Notes: a model not told the origin generated them from the letters alone. A stretch of DNA of 64,000 nucleotides from Nitrospira defluvii (GCF_905220995.1 NZ_CAJNBJ010000001.1:1302001-1366000); one strand, 5' to 3'; numbered from the stretch's first letter, positions 46,758 through 56,328 are shown. Numbers and translations are program-made.

Positions 46758-48380
46758 ATGGGACTTTGGGACGCATTGCTGCGGGATCAGTATGTGGGGT
46801 TGGCCCCCTGGGTGTGGGTGCAGCTTGAAAGCAACCAGTCGCCCGGGCCTTTTCCGTTTGTGGGCGGGGTGGCTCCGGAGGTCGTGGCGAGTCTGCACGA
46901 GGCCCATAGCCTCTTTCTCGCCTGTGTGGAAACCGCCATCAGCGATGTGTTCTCCCGCCGCGCGACGCTCGGCGACCCGCAGACCAGAGTGCGGATGGAG
47001 GATGCCTATGCCGAACTGGTCAATTCCCGGCAGCAACTGAGTCAACACATCACGGCCCGTCGCCAATCTGACGGGCAATTCCTTTGGGCGCATCCCTTCG
47101 ACCCCACAAAATCCGCCACCGTAGTCAATACCGGTTTGCGCATCTTCAACGCGGTGAAGCGGCAGGCGATTCCTGTGCCCTTCGAACGTCCGATGGGCCC
47201 GCTGGTCGGTAAACTGTTGGGCATGCTGGATGGCACGCAGCAGGCCGGGGCGATTCGGACCATCGTGACGACGGCGGGACGAGAGGGCGAGCGGCTGCTC
47301 ACCAAATTGATGGAACTGTTCGTTCAATATGAGTGCCTCACGCCCACGACGCAGTCCTCGGTTCGCAATCAATGGTTGCAGCAGACGAAAGACCGGGACA
47401 CCGTGCATCTCGGCCACGCCGCGTTGCTGTACCGGCAACGCGATCATTTTCTCCTCTTCGACCCCTGGCTGCTGCCCTGGTTTGCGGAATCCAATGTGCC
47501 GAGCCTCTGGGTGTCGTTACTGCCGAAGCCGGCGGCGATCTTCCTGACGCATGATCATGACGATCATGTGGATCCCCGCACGTTGTTGCATGTGCCGAAG
47601 GATGTCCCGATCGTCATCCCCAGCCGTCGGAATCGCAAGAAGTTCTATTATGACTATCTGCCGTTACTCCGAGAATTGGGGTTCAGCCATATCATTGAAC
47701 TCGCGCATGGCGAGAGTTGGAACTTTGACGGCGGTGCCGTGGTCTCGGTGCCGTTCTATGGCGAGGACCCGTGCGACTTGGAGATGCCGAGAAATTGTTA
47801 TCTCGTGACCGATCGGGGGCAGAATGTGCTGGTGCATGCCGACAGTGGCCCGACGAACAGCGGTCGGTCGGCCATTCAGGAAGGGGTCATTCAGCAGTTA
47901 GTCCAGAAGTATGGTCCACTCTCGCTGGTCCTGGCTTCCCAACAACAATTACAGGAGATTCGCAGCTACGCTGCTCACGCGCCGCTGTCGCACCCGGGTC
48001 AGTGGCTCGATGTGGGTGAAAACGGGTACCTGACGAATCGATACCTGGATGAGTTATGTGCCATCGCACAGGCGCGGCTGTTCGTGTCCTATGCTACGGG
48101 CGGCGCCGATTGGTATCCCGATCATCTGTCGTTTATGTTCAGCCAGCGCAATCCCGCCCGCACGGCCCTGCTCACGGCGCATTGGGAGCCGCCGGAAAAA
48201 CTGAAAGATCTTCTGGCGCACCACGATTGCCGTTATCATCGCGCTCAGGCGCTGGATGTGTTCCGCAGCGTCGGCGATGGATCGGTGCAGGTCCTCTCTG
48301 CGGCCGAAGTCTTGACCCCGCTGCCGCTCTACCGAGTTGATCATGGGGACCCATCGTTTATGACGCGCGGGGGCCGATAA
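46758..48380 (+). CDS. MBL-fold hydrolase with an extra N-terminal domain
   Basis: This 540-aa protein has a metallo-beta-lactamase fold from about residue 215: GHAALLYRQRDHFLLFDPWL, the metal site THDHDDHVD, VHADSGPTN and later AHWEPP. The core resembles UlaG-like or CMP-Neu5Ac-hydroxylase-like lactamases. Residues 1-210 are additional and helical; KLLGMLDGTQQAGAIRTIV with LLTKLMELFVQYECL looks like a winged-helix or PqqD-like module. The function is unknown. No Shine-Dalgarno is evident; the ATG lies 25 bases after the VOC gene. Confidence 0.82.
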   Translation: MGLWDALLRDQYVGLAPWVWVQLESNQSPGPFPFVGGVAPEVVASLHEAHSLFLACVETAISDVFSRRATLGDPQTRVRMEDAYAELVNSRQQLSQHITARRQSDGQFLWAHPFDPTKSATVVNTGLRIFNAVKRQAIPVPFERPMGPLVGKLLGMLDGTQQAGAIRTIVTTAGREGERLLTKLMELFVQYECLTPTTQSSVRNQWLQQTKDRDTVHLGHAALLYRQRDHFLLFDPWLLPWFAESNVPSLWVSLLPKPAAIFLTHDHDDHVDPRTLLHVPKDVPIVIPSRRNRKKFYYDYLPLLRELGFSHIIELAHGESWNFDGGAVVSVPFYGEDPCDLEMPRNCYLVTDRGQNVLVHADSGPTNSGRSAIQEGVIQQLVQKYGPLSLVLASQQQLQEIRSYAAHAPLSHPGQWLDVGENGYLTNRYLDELCAIAQARLFVSYATGGADWYPDHLSFMFSQRNPARTALLTAHWEPPEKLKDLLAHHDCRYHRAQALDVFRSVGDGSVQVLSAAEVLTPLPLYRVDHGDPSFMTRGGR

Positions 48381-48499
48381 GCCGCTGGGTTGCCGCTCGT
48401 GCGCGTTCCGTGAGGCAGGCGCCGGTGCACTGCTGCGGTGTATGCTGTGTCCTTGCCGATCGGGTTGGTTAAATTGCTTGTCAAAAGGAGAGCGCTGTT

Positions 48500-49522
48500 A
48501 TGGGGGCTTCAAAAGGGGTCGTGCTGGTCACCGGCGCCGCCGGGTTTATCGGATCTCATGTGGTCAGGCGATTGCTGGATCGCGGGGATGCTGTTCTCGG
48601 TCTGGACAACTTGAACGACTACTATGACGTCCGCCTGAAGGAGGCGCGTCTCGCGCGGCTGCAGGCCCATCCGCAGTTTCAATTCGTGAAGCTGGACGTG
48701 TCGGATCGGCCCGGTATGGCTGCCCTCTTCGAGAAGCAATCCATTCGGCGGGTGGTGCATTTGGCGGCGCAGGCCGGTGTTCGGTATTCACTCGTCAATC
48801 CCCATGCCTACACGGCAAGCAATATCGAAGGGTTTCTGAATATTCTGGAAGGGTGCCGGCATCATCAGGCCGAGCATCTGGTCTATGCATCGACGAGCTC
48901 GGTGTATGGCGGTCATACGAAAATGCCGTTCTCGGTGCATGACAACGTCGACCATCCGGTCTCGCTCTATGCGGCGACGAAGAAGGCCAACGAGCTGATG
49001 GCCCACTGTTATGCGCACCTGTACCGGTTCCCGATTACGGGGCTACGGTTCTTTACCGTCTATGGCCCCTGGGGTCGCCCGGACATGGCGCTGTTTTTGT
49101 TCACGAAGGCGATTCTCGAAGGCAAACCTATCGATGTCTTCAATCATGGGAAGATGCAACGGGATTTCACCTATGTCGACGATATCGCCGAGGGCGTGCT
49201 GCGCACGCTCGATCGGCCCGCGCAGGCTGATCCGCAGTGGTCGAGTGATCAGCCCGATCCCGGCAGCAGCTCGGCGCCGTATCGCCTCTACAACATCGGC
49301 AACAACCAGCCGGTAGACCTTCTGCGATTCATCGAGGTGCTGGAGAACACCCTTGGCAAGAAGGCTGTCAAAAACTTCTTGCCGCTCCAGGCAGGCGATG
49401 TGCCGGCGACCTATGCCGACGTCGCAGACCTGATGCGTGACACGGGCTTCAAGCCGGCCACGTCGATCGAAACCGGCATCGCCCGATTCGTGGGCTGGTA
49501 CCGGGAGTATTACAAGATCTAG
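48500..49522 (+). CDS. UDP-glucuronate 4-epimerase-like SDR enzyme
   Basis: This 340-aa extended SDR has the NAD motif [27 protein letters not shown] (a signature of the UDP-glucuronate epimerase group), [11 protein letters not shown], the catalytic Tyr in YAATKKANE and [11 protein letters not shown]. It would make UDP-galacturonate for surface polysaccharide. AAAGGAG precedes the ATG. Its stop TAG is part of the CTAG that flanks the IS element, so insertion left the protein unchanged but removed the native 3' region. Confidence 0.9.
   Translation: MGASKGVVLVTGAAGFIGSHVVRRLLDRGDAVLGLDNLNDYYDVRLKEARLARLQAHPQFQFVKLDVSDRPGMAALFEKQSIRRVVHLAAQAGVRYSLVNPHAYTASNIEGFLNILEGCRHHQAEHLVYASTSSVYGGHTKMPFSVHDNVDHPVSLYAATKKANELMAHCYAHLYRFPITGLRFFTVYGPWGRPDMALFLFTKAILEGKPIDVFNHGKMQRDFTYVDDIAEGVLRTLDRPAQADPQWSSDQPDPGSSSAPYRLYNIGNNQPVDLLRFIEVLENTLGKKAVKNFLPLQAGDVPATYADVADLMRDTGFKPATSIETGIARFVGWYREYYKI
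49519..49522. repeat. Left target duplication CTAG (contains the epimerase stop codon)
   Basis: CTAG directly borders the left IS end and recurs at 50892-50895 on the right. As it is palindromic, it could also be read as part of the inverted repeats. Confidence 0.7.
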
Positions 49523-50891
49523 CAGGCTGTTGACAAACGGTGGTTTTTGAAACCCACCGGCGTTGCACTGATCAGTTCACTGCAGTGATTGATGGGCGGT
49601 GTGTCTCTCATGGTTGCCGTTCCCTCAGTTCGCCCATCTCCCGCTCACTCCCCACGCCGCAAACGCTGTGGATCACCCACTAAGCTGGAGCTGGAAGCCG
49701 TTTTGCCAGCCGCTTCAGGTTCAGCAGCCATCCCATCAGGTACGCTTCATCTCTGACCTGCAGCAGCCCCCGGCGGCGAAATCGGCGGAAGCCGTGCCAA
49801 CATTTCGCCTCGCCCCACAGCTCTTCAATCTTCTTGCGCGCCCGCTGCGAAAGGCGGTAACCCACCGTCTGACCCAGCCGACGCACTCGCTGATGCACCG
49901 CCTCCTGTCCGGTCGCCTTGGTCGCAATGTGCGGGGTGATGCGTCGCCGGAAGAGCGCCGTCAGAAATGATTGGGCAAAATACCCTTTATCGGCACCGAC
50001 CGTCTGAATCCGCTGGCGATGGGTTCGAGGGAACCGATCGATCAGGGTGCGTCCCCCGTCGGTCTCGGAGGCGGGCCCGCGGAACGACTCCACGTTGATC
50101 CCCAACAAGAGTCGATGCCGGTTCTCCATCAGCCCGTTCACCGTATAGCCCACCATCGCCGCCGTCCCATTCCCTTTGTTCGCCAGTTTGGCGTCGGGAT
50201 CGGTCATCGAGACATGCGTCTGATTCGAGCGCCGCTCGCCCCGAAACGTGATCGTCGGGTTGCCCGGATCTTGCTCCGCTGGTGAATCCAGCGACCGAAT
50301 CCGTTTCTTATAGTCCTCGGGCTGCAGAAAGACCTCGATCGGCACGAAGCTCTTGTGCGACGCATTGGCCTGCACCAGCGTGCCGTCGAGCGTTGTATGC
50401 TGGGAGACCAGTTTCTGTTTGATGGCCAGGGCCACCGTCTCATCAAAGAGTTGTTCGAGGAGCCCGCTCTCCGTAAACCGCCGCTTCCGGTTCTGCGAGA
50501 ACGTGGAGTGATCCCATGGGTCCGTATCCAGATCCAGGCCGACAAACCAGCGGAGCACCAGATTGCCGGTCAACTCCCGCACCAACGCCCGTTCGGAGGT
50601 CACGCCCAGTAAATAGCCGCCCAAGAGCGCCAGGAACAATTGCTCGGGCGGAATCGAGGGCCGCCCCGTCTCGGCATACAGCGGCTCACACAGCTGCCGA
50701 ATCCGCTCGGCGTCGATCAACGGCCGGATCTTCCGCATGGGATGAGCGACCGTCACAAACTGCTCTAAATTGATATGGTAGAACATCGATGGCTGGGGAT
50801 CGGCGGTACCCATCATTGGTGTGCCCCTCCAGGTGACGCCCCCTTCTACCATATGGCACAGCGAAGGCAAGAGGGGTTTGTCAACACACTG
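49523..50891 (-). mobile_element. Complete IS1182-type insertion sequence, 1369 bp
   Basis: The ends CAGGCTGTTGACAAAC (49523-49538) and, reversed, CAGTGTGTTGACAAAC (50891-50876) match at 14 of 16 positions. They are bordered by CTAG on both sides and enclose one intact transposase gene. Intact ends and frame point to a recent or active insertion. Confidence 0.9.
49680..50816 (-). CDS. IS1182-family transposase
   Basis: This 378-aa DDE transposase has an N-terminal DUF772-type domain: INLEQFVTVAHPMRKIRPLID, RPSIPPEQLFLALLGGYLLG (20 residues), GLDLDTDPWDHSTFSQNRKR (20 residues). The catalytic residues are in TTLDGTLVQANASHK (Asp), GADKGYF (Asp) and KIEELWGEAK (Glu). TGGAGGGG lies nine bases before the double ATG at 50816/50813. 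Nothing is truncated, so it is probably functional. Confidence 0.95.
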   Translation of the reverse strand: MMGTADPQPSMFYHINLEQFVTVAHPMRKIRPLIDAERIRQLCEPLYAETGRPSIPPEQLFLALLGGYLLGVTSERALVRELTGNLVLRWFVGLDLDTDPWDHSTFSQNRKRRFTESGLLEQLFDETVALAIKQKLVSQHTTLDGTLVQANASHKSFVPIEVFLQPEDYKKRIRSLDSPAEQDPGNPTITFRGERRSNQTHVSMTDPDAKLANKGNGTAAMVGYTVNGLMENRHRLLLGINVESFRGPASETDGGRTLIDRFPRTHRQRIQTVGADKGYFAQSFLTALFRRRITPHIATKATGQEAVHQRVRRLGQTVGYRLSQRARKKIEELWGEAKCWHGFRRFRRRGLLQVRDEAYLMGWLLNLKRLAKRLPAPA

Positions 50892-50895
50892 CTAG
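50892..50895. repeat. Right target duplication CTAG
   Basis: It matches the left flank at 49519-49522. Confidence 0.7.
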
Positions 50896-51088
50896 GAAGG
50901 TTGGGGCGTGACTCCGCCGCACGCGGCCACCCTCCTGCAGTCGCGGATTGTCGGCGGCCCTCCTCGCATAGGGTCTCACGATCCTGGTTGGCCTGCGGTA
51001 ACGCCAGGGGATCTTCAGCCGACCGTTCCGCAACTCCACGAGTTCCTGCCCTTGTTGCTGCAGGATGGATGGAGTAAAGTAAACAATC

Positions 51089-51499
51089 ATGCGATCAATC
51101 GGCATTCGGAAGGCATCGACGGGAAGCGCACTGCTTGTGACAGCATTGTTGCATGTTGGAGGGGTGGGCGCGGCACTGGCGGATTCTCCTGCGACCGATG
51201 CACCGGCTTGGACTGAGTTACGGACCCAGGCGCTGAGCGATGGCTCGCAGGCACCAGCAGCAACCAGTCAGCGGCCGGACCTGTTTCGCCAGTCGCCCAC
51301 GCTGAGCGGTCAAATACGTGTCAGCGAACAGACCCTGATTCCCTACATCGGCGCCGGCTTTGGCGGGGGCTATGTGACTGAGCGTGATCGGGCGTTGAAC
51401 CTTCAACCGGTCCTTCCGCAGCAAAGTCTCTTCGGCGATTCCATGGGGAAAAGCATGATGCCGAACGAGTTCCAGATGGGCATTCGCATTCCCTTCTAG
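51089..51499 (+). CDS. Small secreted protein, unknown
   Basis: This 136-aa protein has a signal peptide (residues 1-31, ending GAALAD). The mature part is polar, then has a short strand pattern (LIPYIGAGFGGGYVTERDR) and a C-terminal MGIRIPF. The end and the PYIGAGFG motif recall beta-barrel hairpins, but it is too short for a whole barrel. TTGTTG-N17-TAAAGT (51052-51080) ends eight bases before the ATG, a weak leaderless-type promoter. Confidence 0.6.
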   Translation: MRSIGIRKASTGSALLVTALLHVGGVGAALADSPATDAPAWTELRTQALSDGSQAPAATSQRPDLFRQSPTLSGQIRVSEQTLIPYIGAGFGGGYVTERDRALNLQPVLPQQSLFGDSMGKSMMPNEFQMGIRIPF

Positions 51500-51543
51500 T
51501 CCCAATCCATCTCCCACATGATTGCGCGGATTCGGTACGTGCC

Positions 51544-52263
51544 TCAATTGCCGGGTGGAAAGAGCCGCTGGGCCAGGTCTTTCGGCTGAATTCCATCCAG
51601 GGAGGGGACGACCAGATGCGCGTCGGTGAGTTGCGACGCTGGGTAGGTGGTTGCAACCGCAAGCACGCGCATGCCTGCTTTCAGCGCCGCCTGAATTCCG
51701 GCGCGGGAATCCTCAATCACTAGACATTCGCTCGACCGAAGCAGCGGTGGTCTGGGGCGACGGGCGTTGAGTTGTCGGAGGGCGAATTCGTAAATTGCGG
51801 GATCGGGTTTGCCGACCGCGCATTCGTCCGCGGACACGATGAGTTCGAAGTGCTGTTCGATGGCCGTTCCTGCGAGGGCGGAGAGAATCTGTTCCCGCCG
51901 TCCTCCGGAGGCGATGGTCAGCCGGTATGGCCCGGCCGCTCGTTCCACAAACCCAGACACCCAGGGAAACAGTGCCGGCTTCTGTGTCGCAGTATGGTCA
52001 CGGAAGAGAGTCGCTTTGCGTTCGGCGATCCTGGCATGGATCGAGGGGGCGCACCGGCCGTCTCGCTTCAGGAGCAGGGCGGCGGCACAAGTTCGTTCAT
52101 CCATCCCGAGGTAGGTGCCGTAGTACTCCTCCTTGGTCAACGTGAGTCCGGATTCGGCAAGCGCCTGCTGAAAACATTCCAGGTGCGGGGTTTCGTCGTC
52201 GGCAATGACACCGTTGAAATCGAAAATGATGGCGCGCAGAGCAGCCTCCTTCGTGCAGAGCAA
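51544..52263 (-). CDS. HAD-IA hydrolase, beta-phosphoglucomutase-like
   Basis: This 239-aa protein has IIFDFNGVIADDE as motif I, where the second Asp of DxD is Asn. The cap domain follows (ECFQQALAESGLTLTKEEYY, 20 residues). TIASGGRREQI is motif II, GKPDPAIYEFAL motif III and VIEDSRAGIQAALKAGM motif IV. Architecture fits the beta-phosphoglucomutase/phosphatase subgroup. The Asn may weaken normal acid-base catalysis. It runs convergent with the small secreted protein. Confidence 0.88.
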   Translation of the reverse strand: MLCTKEAALRAIIFDFNGVIADDETPHLECFQQALAESGLTLTKEEYYGTYLGMDERTCAAALLLKRDGRCAPSIHARIAERKATLFRDHTATQKPALFPWVSGFVERAAGPYRLTIASGGRREQILSALAGTAIEQHFELIVSADECAVGKPDPAIYEFALRQLNARRPRPPLLRSSECLVIEDSRAGIQAALKAGMRVLAVATTYPASQLTDAHLVVPSLDGIQPKDLAQRLFPPGN

Positions 52264-52402
52264 GTGGCCCGGTGCACTACTCTAACTGAGCGACAGGCGT
52301 AGGACAAATGGAACGCCTTGTTCCAGCGAGGTCCCTACGGTATGCTGCGTCACCAATCCGCATTCTAGCCGTTCGAAGCGGTGTGCCGGCCCAACTTCCT
52401 CT

Positions 52403-54427
52403 ATGAGTGATTACGCAGTTCTCGGCGACCTGTTGGTGATCTATGCAGTGTCCACTGCTGTCGTCTTCACGTTTCACCAATTTCGCCTCCCGTCGATCGC
52501 CGGCTTTCTTGTGGCCGGGGCCCTGATCGGCCCGCACGGACTGCATCTGATTCCCGATGTGTCGCAGGTTCATGTGCTCGCCGAGATCGGCATCGTGTTA
52601 TTGCTGTTCACAATCGGCATGGAGTTTTCGTCCGCGCATTTTGCGGCGGCCCGCCGCACGCTGATGGTGGCGGCACCGGTGCAGACCGGGGGGGTGCTCA
52701 TTCTCGCGCTGCTCGGGGCGCTGGTTGTCGGACTGTCCTATCAGCAAGGTATTTTCTGGGGATTCCTTCTCTCGCTCAGCAGCACGGCCATTGTCTTGAA
52801 GGCGCTTTCTGAACAGGGAGAGAGCGATTCCTTCCACGGCCGTGCCACGGTGGCGATCTTGATTTTTCAGGATCTTGCGGTTGTGCCGATGATGCTCATC
52901 ACGCCGATTCTGGCCACGCCCAGCGGGAGTGCGATGGGGATGGTGTTGATGACGCTGGTGAAAGCGGCGGTCGTGGTCGGGTTGATTGTCGCGGCGGCCT
53001 GGTATCTGGTGCCGCGCCTGTTGCGGCATATCGTGCGGAGCCGAAGCCGTGAATTGTTCCTGCTCTCGATCATCGTGTTATGCCTGGGGATCGCCTGGCT
53101 GACTTCTTTGGGTGGACTGTCGTTGGCCTTGGGTGCCTTCATCGCGGGGCTGGTGATGTCGGAGTCGGAGTACAGTCACCAGGCACTGGCAGAGGTCCTC
53201 CCGTTCCGCGATAGCTTCAATAGTTTGTTTTTCGTGTCGATCGGCGTCCTGATGGATTTGCGGGTCGTGTTGGACCATCCCTTCATCGTCTTGGGACTGT
53301 TGCTGGCCGTGATTGCCGGTAAACTGCTCACCGGCGCCGGGGCGATGGTGGCGGCAGGGGCTCCTCCAAGGTCGGCGTTGCTGGTGGGGGTTGCGCTCGC
53401 GCAGGTCGGAGAGTTCAGCTTCATCCTCGCGCAGCAGGGGCAGGATGCCGGCCTCTTCACGGGAGATCAGTATCAGTTGTTTCTGGCGGTGTCGGTCCTG
53501 ACGATGGTGGTGACGCCCTTCGGCATGCAATGGTCTCCGCATCTGGGGAGGCGGATCGAGGCGTTGCAGCGGGTTCGAGGGTGGATGCCGACGCGCACGG
53601 CCGCGCATGTCGAACAATTGGAGGGGACGCAGGTCCGTATCAAGGATCATGTCATCATTGTGGGATACGGGCTCAATGGTCGCAACCTGGCCCGCGTTCT
53701 GGGTGAGACGGAAATTCCCCATGTGGCCCTGGATCTGGATGGTGAAACCGTCCGTCGCGAGGCGCGCCACGGTGTGCCGATCTATTACGGCGACGGCTCG
53801 AATGCCAATGTGCTACGGCATATGAAGATCGAGGATGCCAAAGTGCTGGTCGTCGCCCTGTCCGACCCCTTTACTGCGCGGAGGACGGTGAAAGTCGCGA
53901 AGGGTTTGAATCCGAAGTTACACATCGTGGTGCGGACGCGGTACCTGCGGGAGCTGGAAGAACTGCACCAGTTGGGCGCGGATGACGTGGTGCCGGAAGA
54001 ATTCGAGACATCGATCGAGATTTTTGCCCTGGTGCTACGCACCTACAGCCTGCCGCAGGAATTCGTGGCGCGCAAGGCCGAGCAGATCCGGCGGGAAGGG
54101 TATGCCTTGCTGCGACGCAGCGAAATGCCGGAATTGGCGCATCACCTCCGTGGCGGGACATTGACCGATGTCGAGGTGGAGACATGCCGGATCGATGATG
54201 AGGCGCCGGCGGTCGGAAAATCGTTGGCCGAACTGTCCATTCGTCCGCGGACCGGTGCCTCGGTGATCGCGTGGACCAGGAGTCAGGTCACGCAATCCAA
54301 TCCGTCGGAGCACGTGCGTCTGCAGGCAGGTGACGTAGTCACACTGCTTGGTTCTCGGGAGCAGATTCGTCGGGCTATGGCGCTCCTGAACGAGCCGAAC
54401 CACGGCACGAGTCACCCGATGAGCTAG
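52403..54427 (+). CDS. CPA2-type cation:proton antiporter (KefB-like) with TrkA-N and TrkA-C
   Basis: This 674-aa protein has about twelve transmembrane helices in residues 1-385, with the CPA2 motifs GFLVAGALIGPHGL, LLFTIGMEFS, FQDLAVVPMM and ALAQVGEFSFIL. The cytoplasmic RCK (TrkA-N) domain begins HVIIVGYGLNGRNLARVLG, and a TrkA-C domain at about 575-660 ends the protein. Such proteins exchange K+ or Na+ for protons, gated by nucleotide. No KefF or KefG partner is near. The start is ATG 52403 (MSDYAVLG). Confidence 0.93.
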   Translation: MSDYAVLGDLLVIYAVSTAVVFTFHQFRLPSIAGFLVAGALIGPHGLHLIPDVSQVHVLAEIGIVLLLFTIGMEFSSAHFAAARRTLMVAAPVQTGGVLILALLGALVVGLSYQQGIFWGFLLSLSSTAIVLKALSEQGESDSFHGRATVAILIFQDLAVVPMMLITPILATPSGSAMGMVLMTLVKAAVVVGLIVAAAWYLVPRLLRHIVRSRSRELFLLSIIVLCLGIAWLTSLGGLSLALGAFIAGLVMSESEYSHQALAEVLPFRDSFNSLFFVSIGVLMDLRVVLDHPFIVLGLLLAVIAGKLLTGAGAMVAAGAPPRSALLVGVALAQVGEFSFILAQQGQDAGLFTGDQYQLFLAVSVLTMVVTPFGMQWSPHLGRRIEALQRVRGWMPTRTAAHVEQLEGTQVRIKDHVIIVGYGLNGRNLARVLGETEIPHVALDLDGETVRREARHGVPIYYGDGSNANVLRHMKIEDAKVLVVALSDPFTARRTVKVAKGLNPKLHIVVRTRYLRELEELHQLGADDVVPEEFETSIEIFALVLRTYSLPQEFVARKAEQIRREGYALLRRSEMPELAHHLRGGTLTDVEVETCRIDDEAPAVGKSLAELSIRPRTGASVIAWTRSQVTQSNPSEHVRLQAGDVVTLLGSREQIRRAMALLNEPNHGTSHPMS

Positions 54428-54459
54428 CCTCATCGGTCCTGCCCAAGTTCACCGATCTG

Positions 54460-55548
54460 TTAACTTCTCCAGCGAAGCGTGACGCGGTTTTTCAATGGAT
54501 GGTCCAACGGTGCTCCGGTTTGCACCGAAGTCAGGTAGGCGGCTTTCAGCTTGTAGTACCACTTGGCCGGGGTGTCGGCGTCGTCGATCAGCATCAGTGC
54601 CGGTTTGTATTTCAATCCCACCGCTTGCCGCTCCATTGCCTGTTTGTCCTGCTTCATGAAAATATTGGCGAAATACCGGAACAGGGGCTTGGCGAACGGG
54701 AGCCAGGGAAGGATGTTCCAGGCGGCGGCAAAATCGATCCGGCATTGCTGCTCCCCCACCGGCGTCACGGTGGCACGAGAGGAGACGAACATCGATCCGC
54801 ACTGCACGAACTCAAACCGCTGATTGGGGAGGACGAAGTCGATGGTCGTCGTCAGCGGCCCGCCGTAGAGTTTGTTGAGGAGCTTGTACGGCCCGCTGTT
54901 TTTGGAAGGCGCGTGCGGCACCATCCGGAACCCGTTGGGGATGGGCTCGAAGGTCTTTGCCTTGTCGTGCATGCTGGCTTGGGTTCGCCACCACGAGCTT
55001 TGGTGGACGAAGGGGCCGTGCGCGGGATCCATGAGCCCGACGATGCCGTCGTCGATGGTACAATCCAAGATCGTGGAGATCTGGACCATGCGATAGGGCG
55101 TGGACGGCAGCGGAAGGCGCGGCAGTTCCGGTATCGGCTGATCCGGCCGCTGCGGATCGGGCAGATACACCCACACGTACCCGTCTGCTTCCTGGCAAGG
55201 GTAGGAGGTGATCCCGATCTTCTCGGGTCGAAGCGCCGATCCCTCGACAAGGGCCGGAATGTGACGACAGCGACCGCCCGTATCAAATTGCCATCCGTGA
55301 TAGGCGCACTCGACCCGTTCTCCGTCGAAGTGACCGAAGGACAAGGGCATGCCTCGATGCGGACAAATATCTCGCATGGCCGCCACTGCACTTTGCCGGT
55401 CACGGCACACGAGAATCGGCTGTCCCAACATGACCTGGGTCTGCATCTGGCCGACGGCCAAGGCCTCGCTGGTCGTGGCAGGATACCAGAAACCGAACAG
55501 GGGGGCGCTTTTCGTCGGTTTGAGTTCCGTGATGAGGTCTGTGCTCAT
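54460..55548 (-). CDS. Rieske non-haem iron oxygenase alpha subunit (PAO/VanA-like)
   Basis: This 362-aa oxygenase has a Rieske cluster site CPHRGMPL and CAYHGWQF (CxH...CxxH, spaced 17). The catalytic domain has DPAHGPFVHQSSWW, the mononuclear iron site (Dx2Hx4H). This is the single-component group including pheophorbide a oxygenase and vanillate demethylase-like enzymes; the substrate is unknown. No reductase or ferredoxin gene is near. ATG 55548 (MSTDLITEL) is chosen; the longer frame crosses the upstream promoter of the divergent dsrE2 gene. Confidence 0.88.
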   Translation of the reverse strand: MSTDLITELKPTKSAPLFGFWYPATTSEALAVGQMQTQVMLGQPILVCRDRQSAVAAMRDICPHRGMPLSFGHFDGERVECAYHGWQFDTGGRCRHIPALVEGSALRPEKIGITSYPCQEADGYVWVYLPDPQRPDQPIPELPRLPLPSTPYRMVQISTILDCTIDDGIVGLMDPAHGPFVHQSSWWRTQASMHDKAKTFEPIPNGFRMVPHAPSKNSGPYKLLNKLYGGPLTTTIDFVLPNQRFEFVQCGSMFVSSRATVTPVGEQQCRIDFAAAWNILPWLPFAKPLFRYFANIFMKQDKQAMERQAVGLKYKPALMLIDDADTPAKWYYKLKAAYLTSVQTGAPLDHPLKNRVTLRWRS

Positions 55549-55694
55549 GGATGATCCGGCAAGATTCCAAGGCTGACTGAACGAGTGGACTATAACGGCG
55601 GGCCTGCAGCAGGTCAAGCAAGTGCCCGTGTTGGTTGAGGGCCGCCTTGAGGTGACGTCCGTGTGAGTCTGTGAGGGGCCTGAGCCCGCTTTTC

Positions 55695-55724
55695 TTGACA
55701 AGAAAAAGAAGCGGAGACTATAGT
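55695..55724 (+). promoter_or_regulatory. Strong sigma-70 promoter of dsrE2-tusA
   Basis: TTGACA (55695-55700), an 18-base spacer and TATAGT (55719-55724) match eleven of twelve consensus bases. The expected transcript starts near 55731, 48 bases before the ATG. Confidence 0.8.
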
Positions 55725-55778
55725 CAATTTTAGCAGTTTGTCCTAGTGCGCCCTGAGTGTTTATTGGCGAGGGATGCG

Positions 55779-56309
55779 ATGACCACCGCACAAATCGAGC
55801 CGGCAGCTGCCCTGGCAGAACTCCGTGACTCCAAGGCAGATCGTGTGACGATCGTGCTTCTGAGCGGAGACCTGGATAAGGCGATGGCCGCGTTTATTAT
55901 TGCCACCGGTGCCGCTGCCATGGGTATGCAGGTGACGGTGTTCTTCACATTCTGGGGACTCAACACAATCCGCAAGAAGGGGGCGAGCAGCTCCGCGTCG
56001 GATTGGCTGCGCCGGATGTTCGGGGTTCTGAACAAGGGCGGCGCCGATACCTTGCCTCTGTCCCGCTTCCACTTCTGGGGATTGGGCACGAGAATGATGC
56101 AGCTTGTGATGAAGCAGAATCGCATGCCCGGTGTGCCGGAACTCATGCAGATGGCGCTGGACTTGGGCGTCCGCTTCATCGCGTGCACGACGACGATGGG
56201 GTTGATGGGGATTACCAAGGATACCTTGATCGACGGGGTGGATCAGTTTGCCGGCGTGACCACCTACTTGGCTGAAGCCAAGCAGGGCAGCGTCAATCTG
56301 TTCATTTAA
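55779..56309 (+). CDS. DsrE2-like protein (DsrE/F family)
   Basis: This 176-aa protein has an alpha/beta DsrE fold with VTIVLLSGDLDKAMAAFIIA, MGMQVTVFFTFWGL, a basic/hydrophobic insert and a conserved cysteine in VRFIACTTTMGLMGI. It ends in NLFI. DsrE2 proteins are membrane-associated and carry persulfide sulfur, often next to TusA, as here. GAGGGA precedes the ATG. Sulfur-relay work for molybdopterin, tRNA thiolation or inorganic sulfur is possible; no dsr or sox genes are near. Confidence 0.87.
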   Translation: MTTAQIEPAAALAELRDSKADRVTIVLLSGDLDKAMAAFIIATGAAAMGMQVTVFFTFWGLNTIRKKGASSSASDWLRRMFGVLNKGGADTLPLSRFHFWGLGTRMMQLVMKQNRMPGVPELMQMALDLGVRFIACTTTMGLMGITKDTLIDGVDQFAGVTTYLAEAKQGSVNLFI

Positions 56310-56328
56310 GCAGGGCTGAGGAGAGGGC

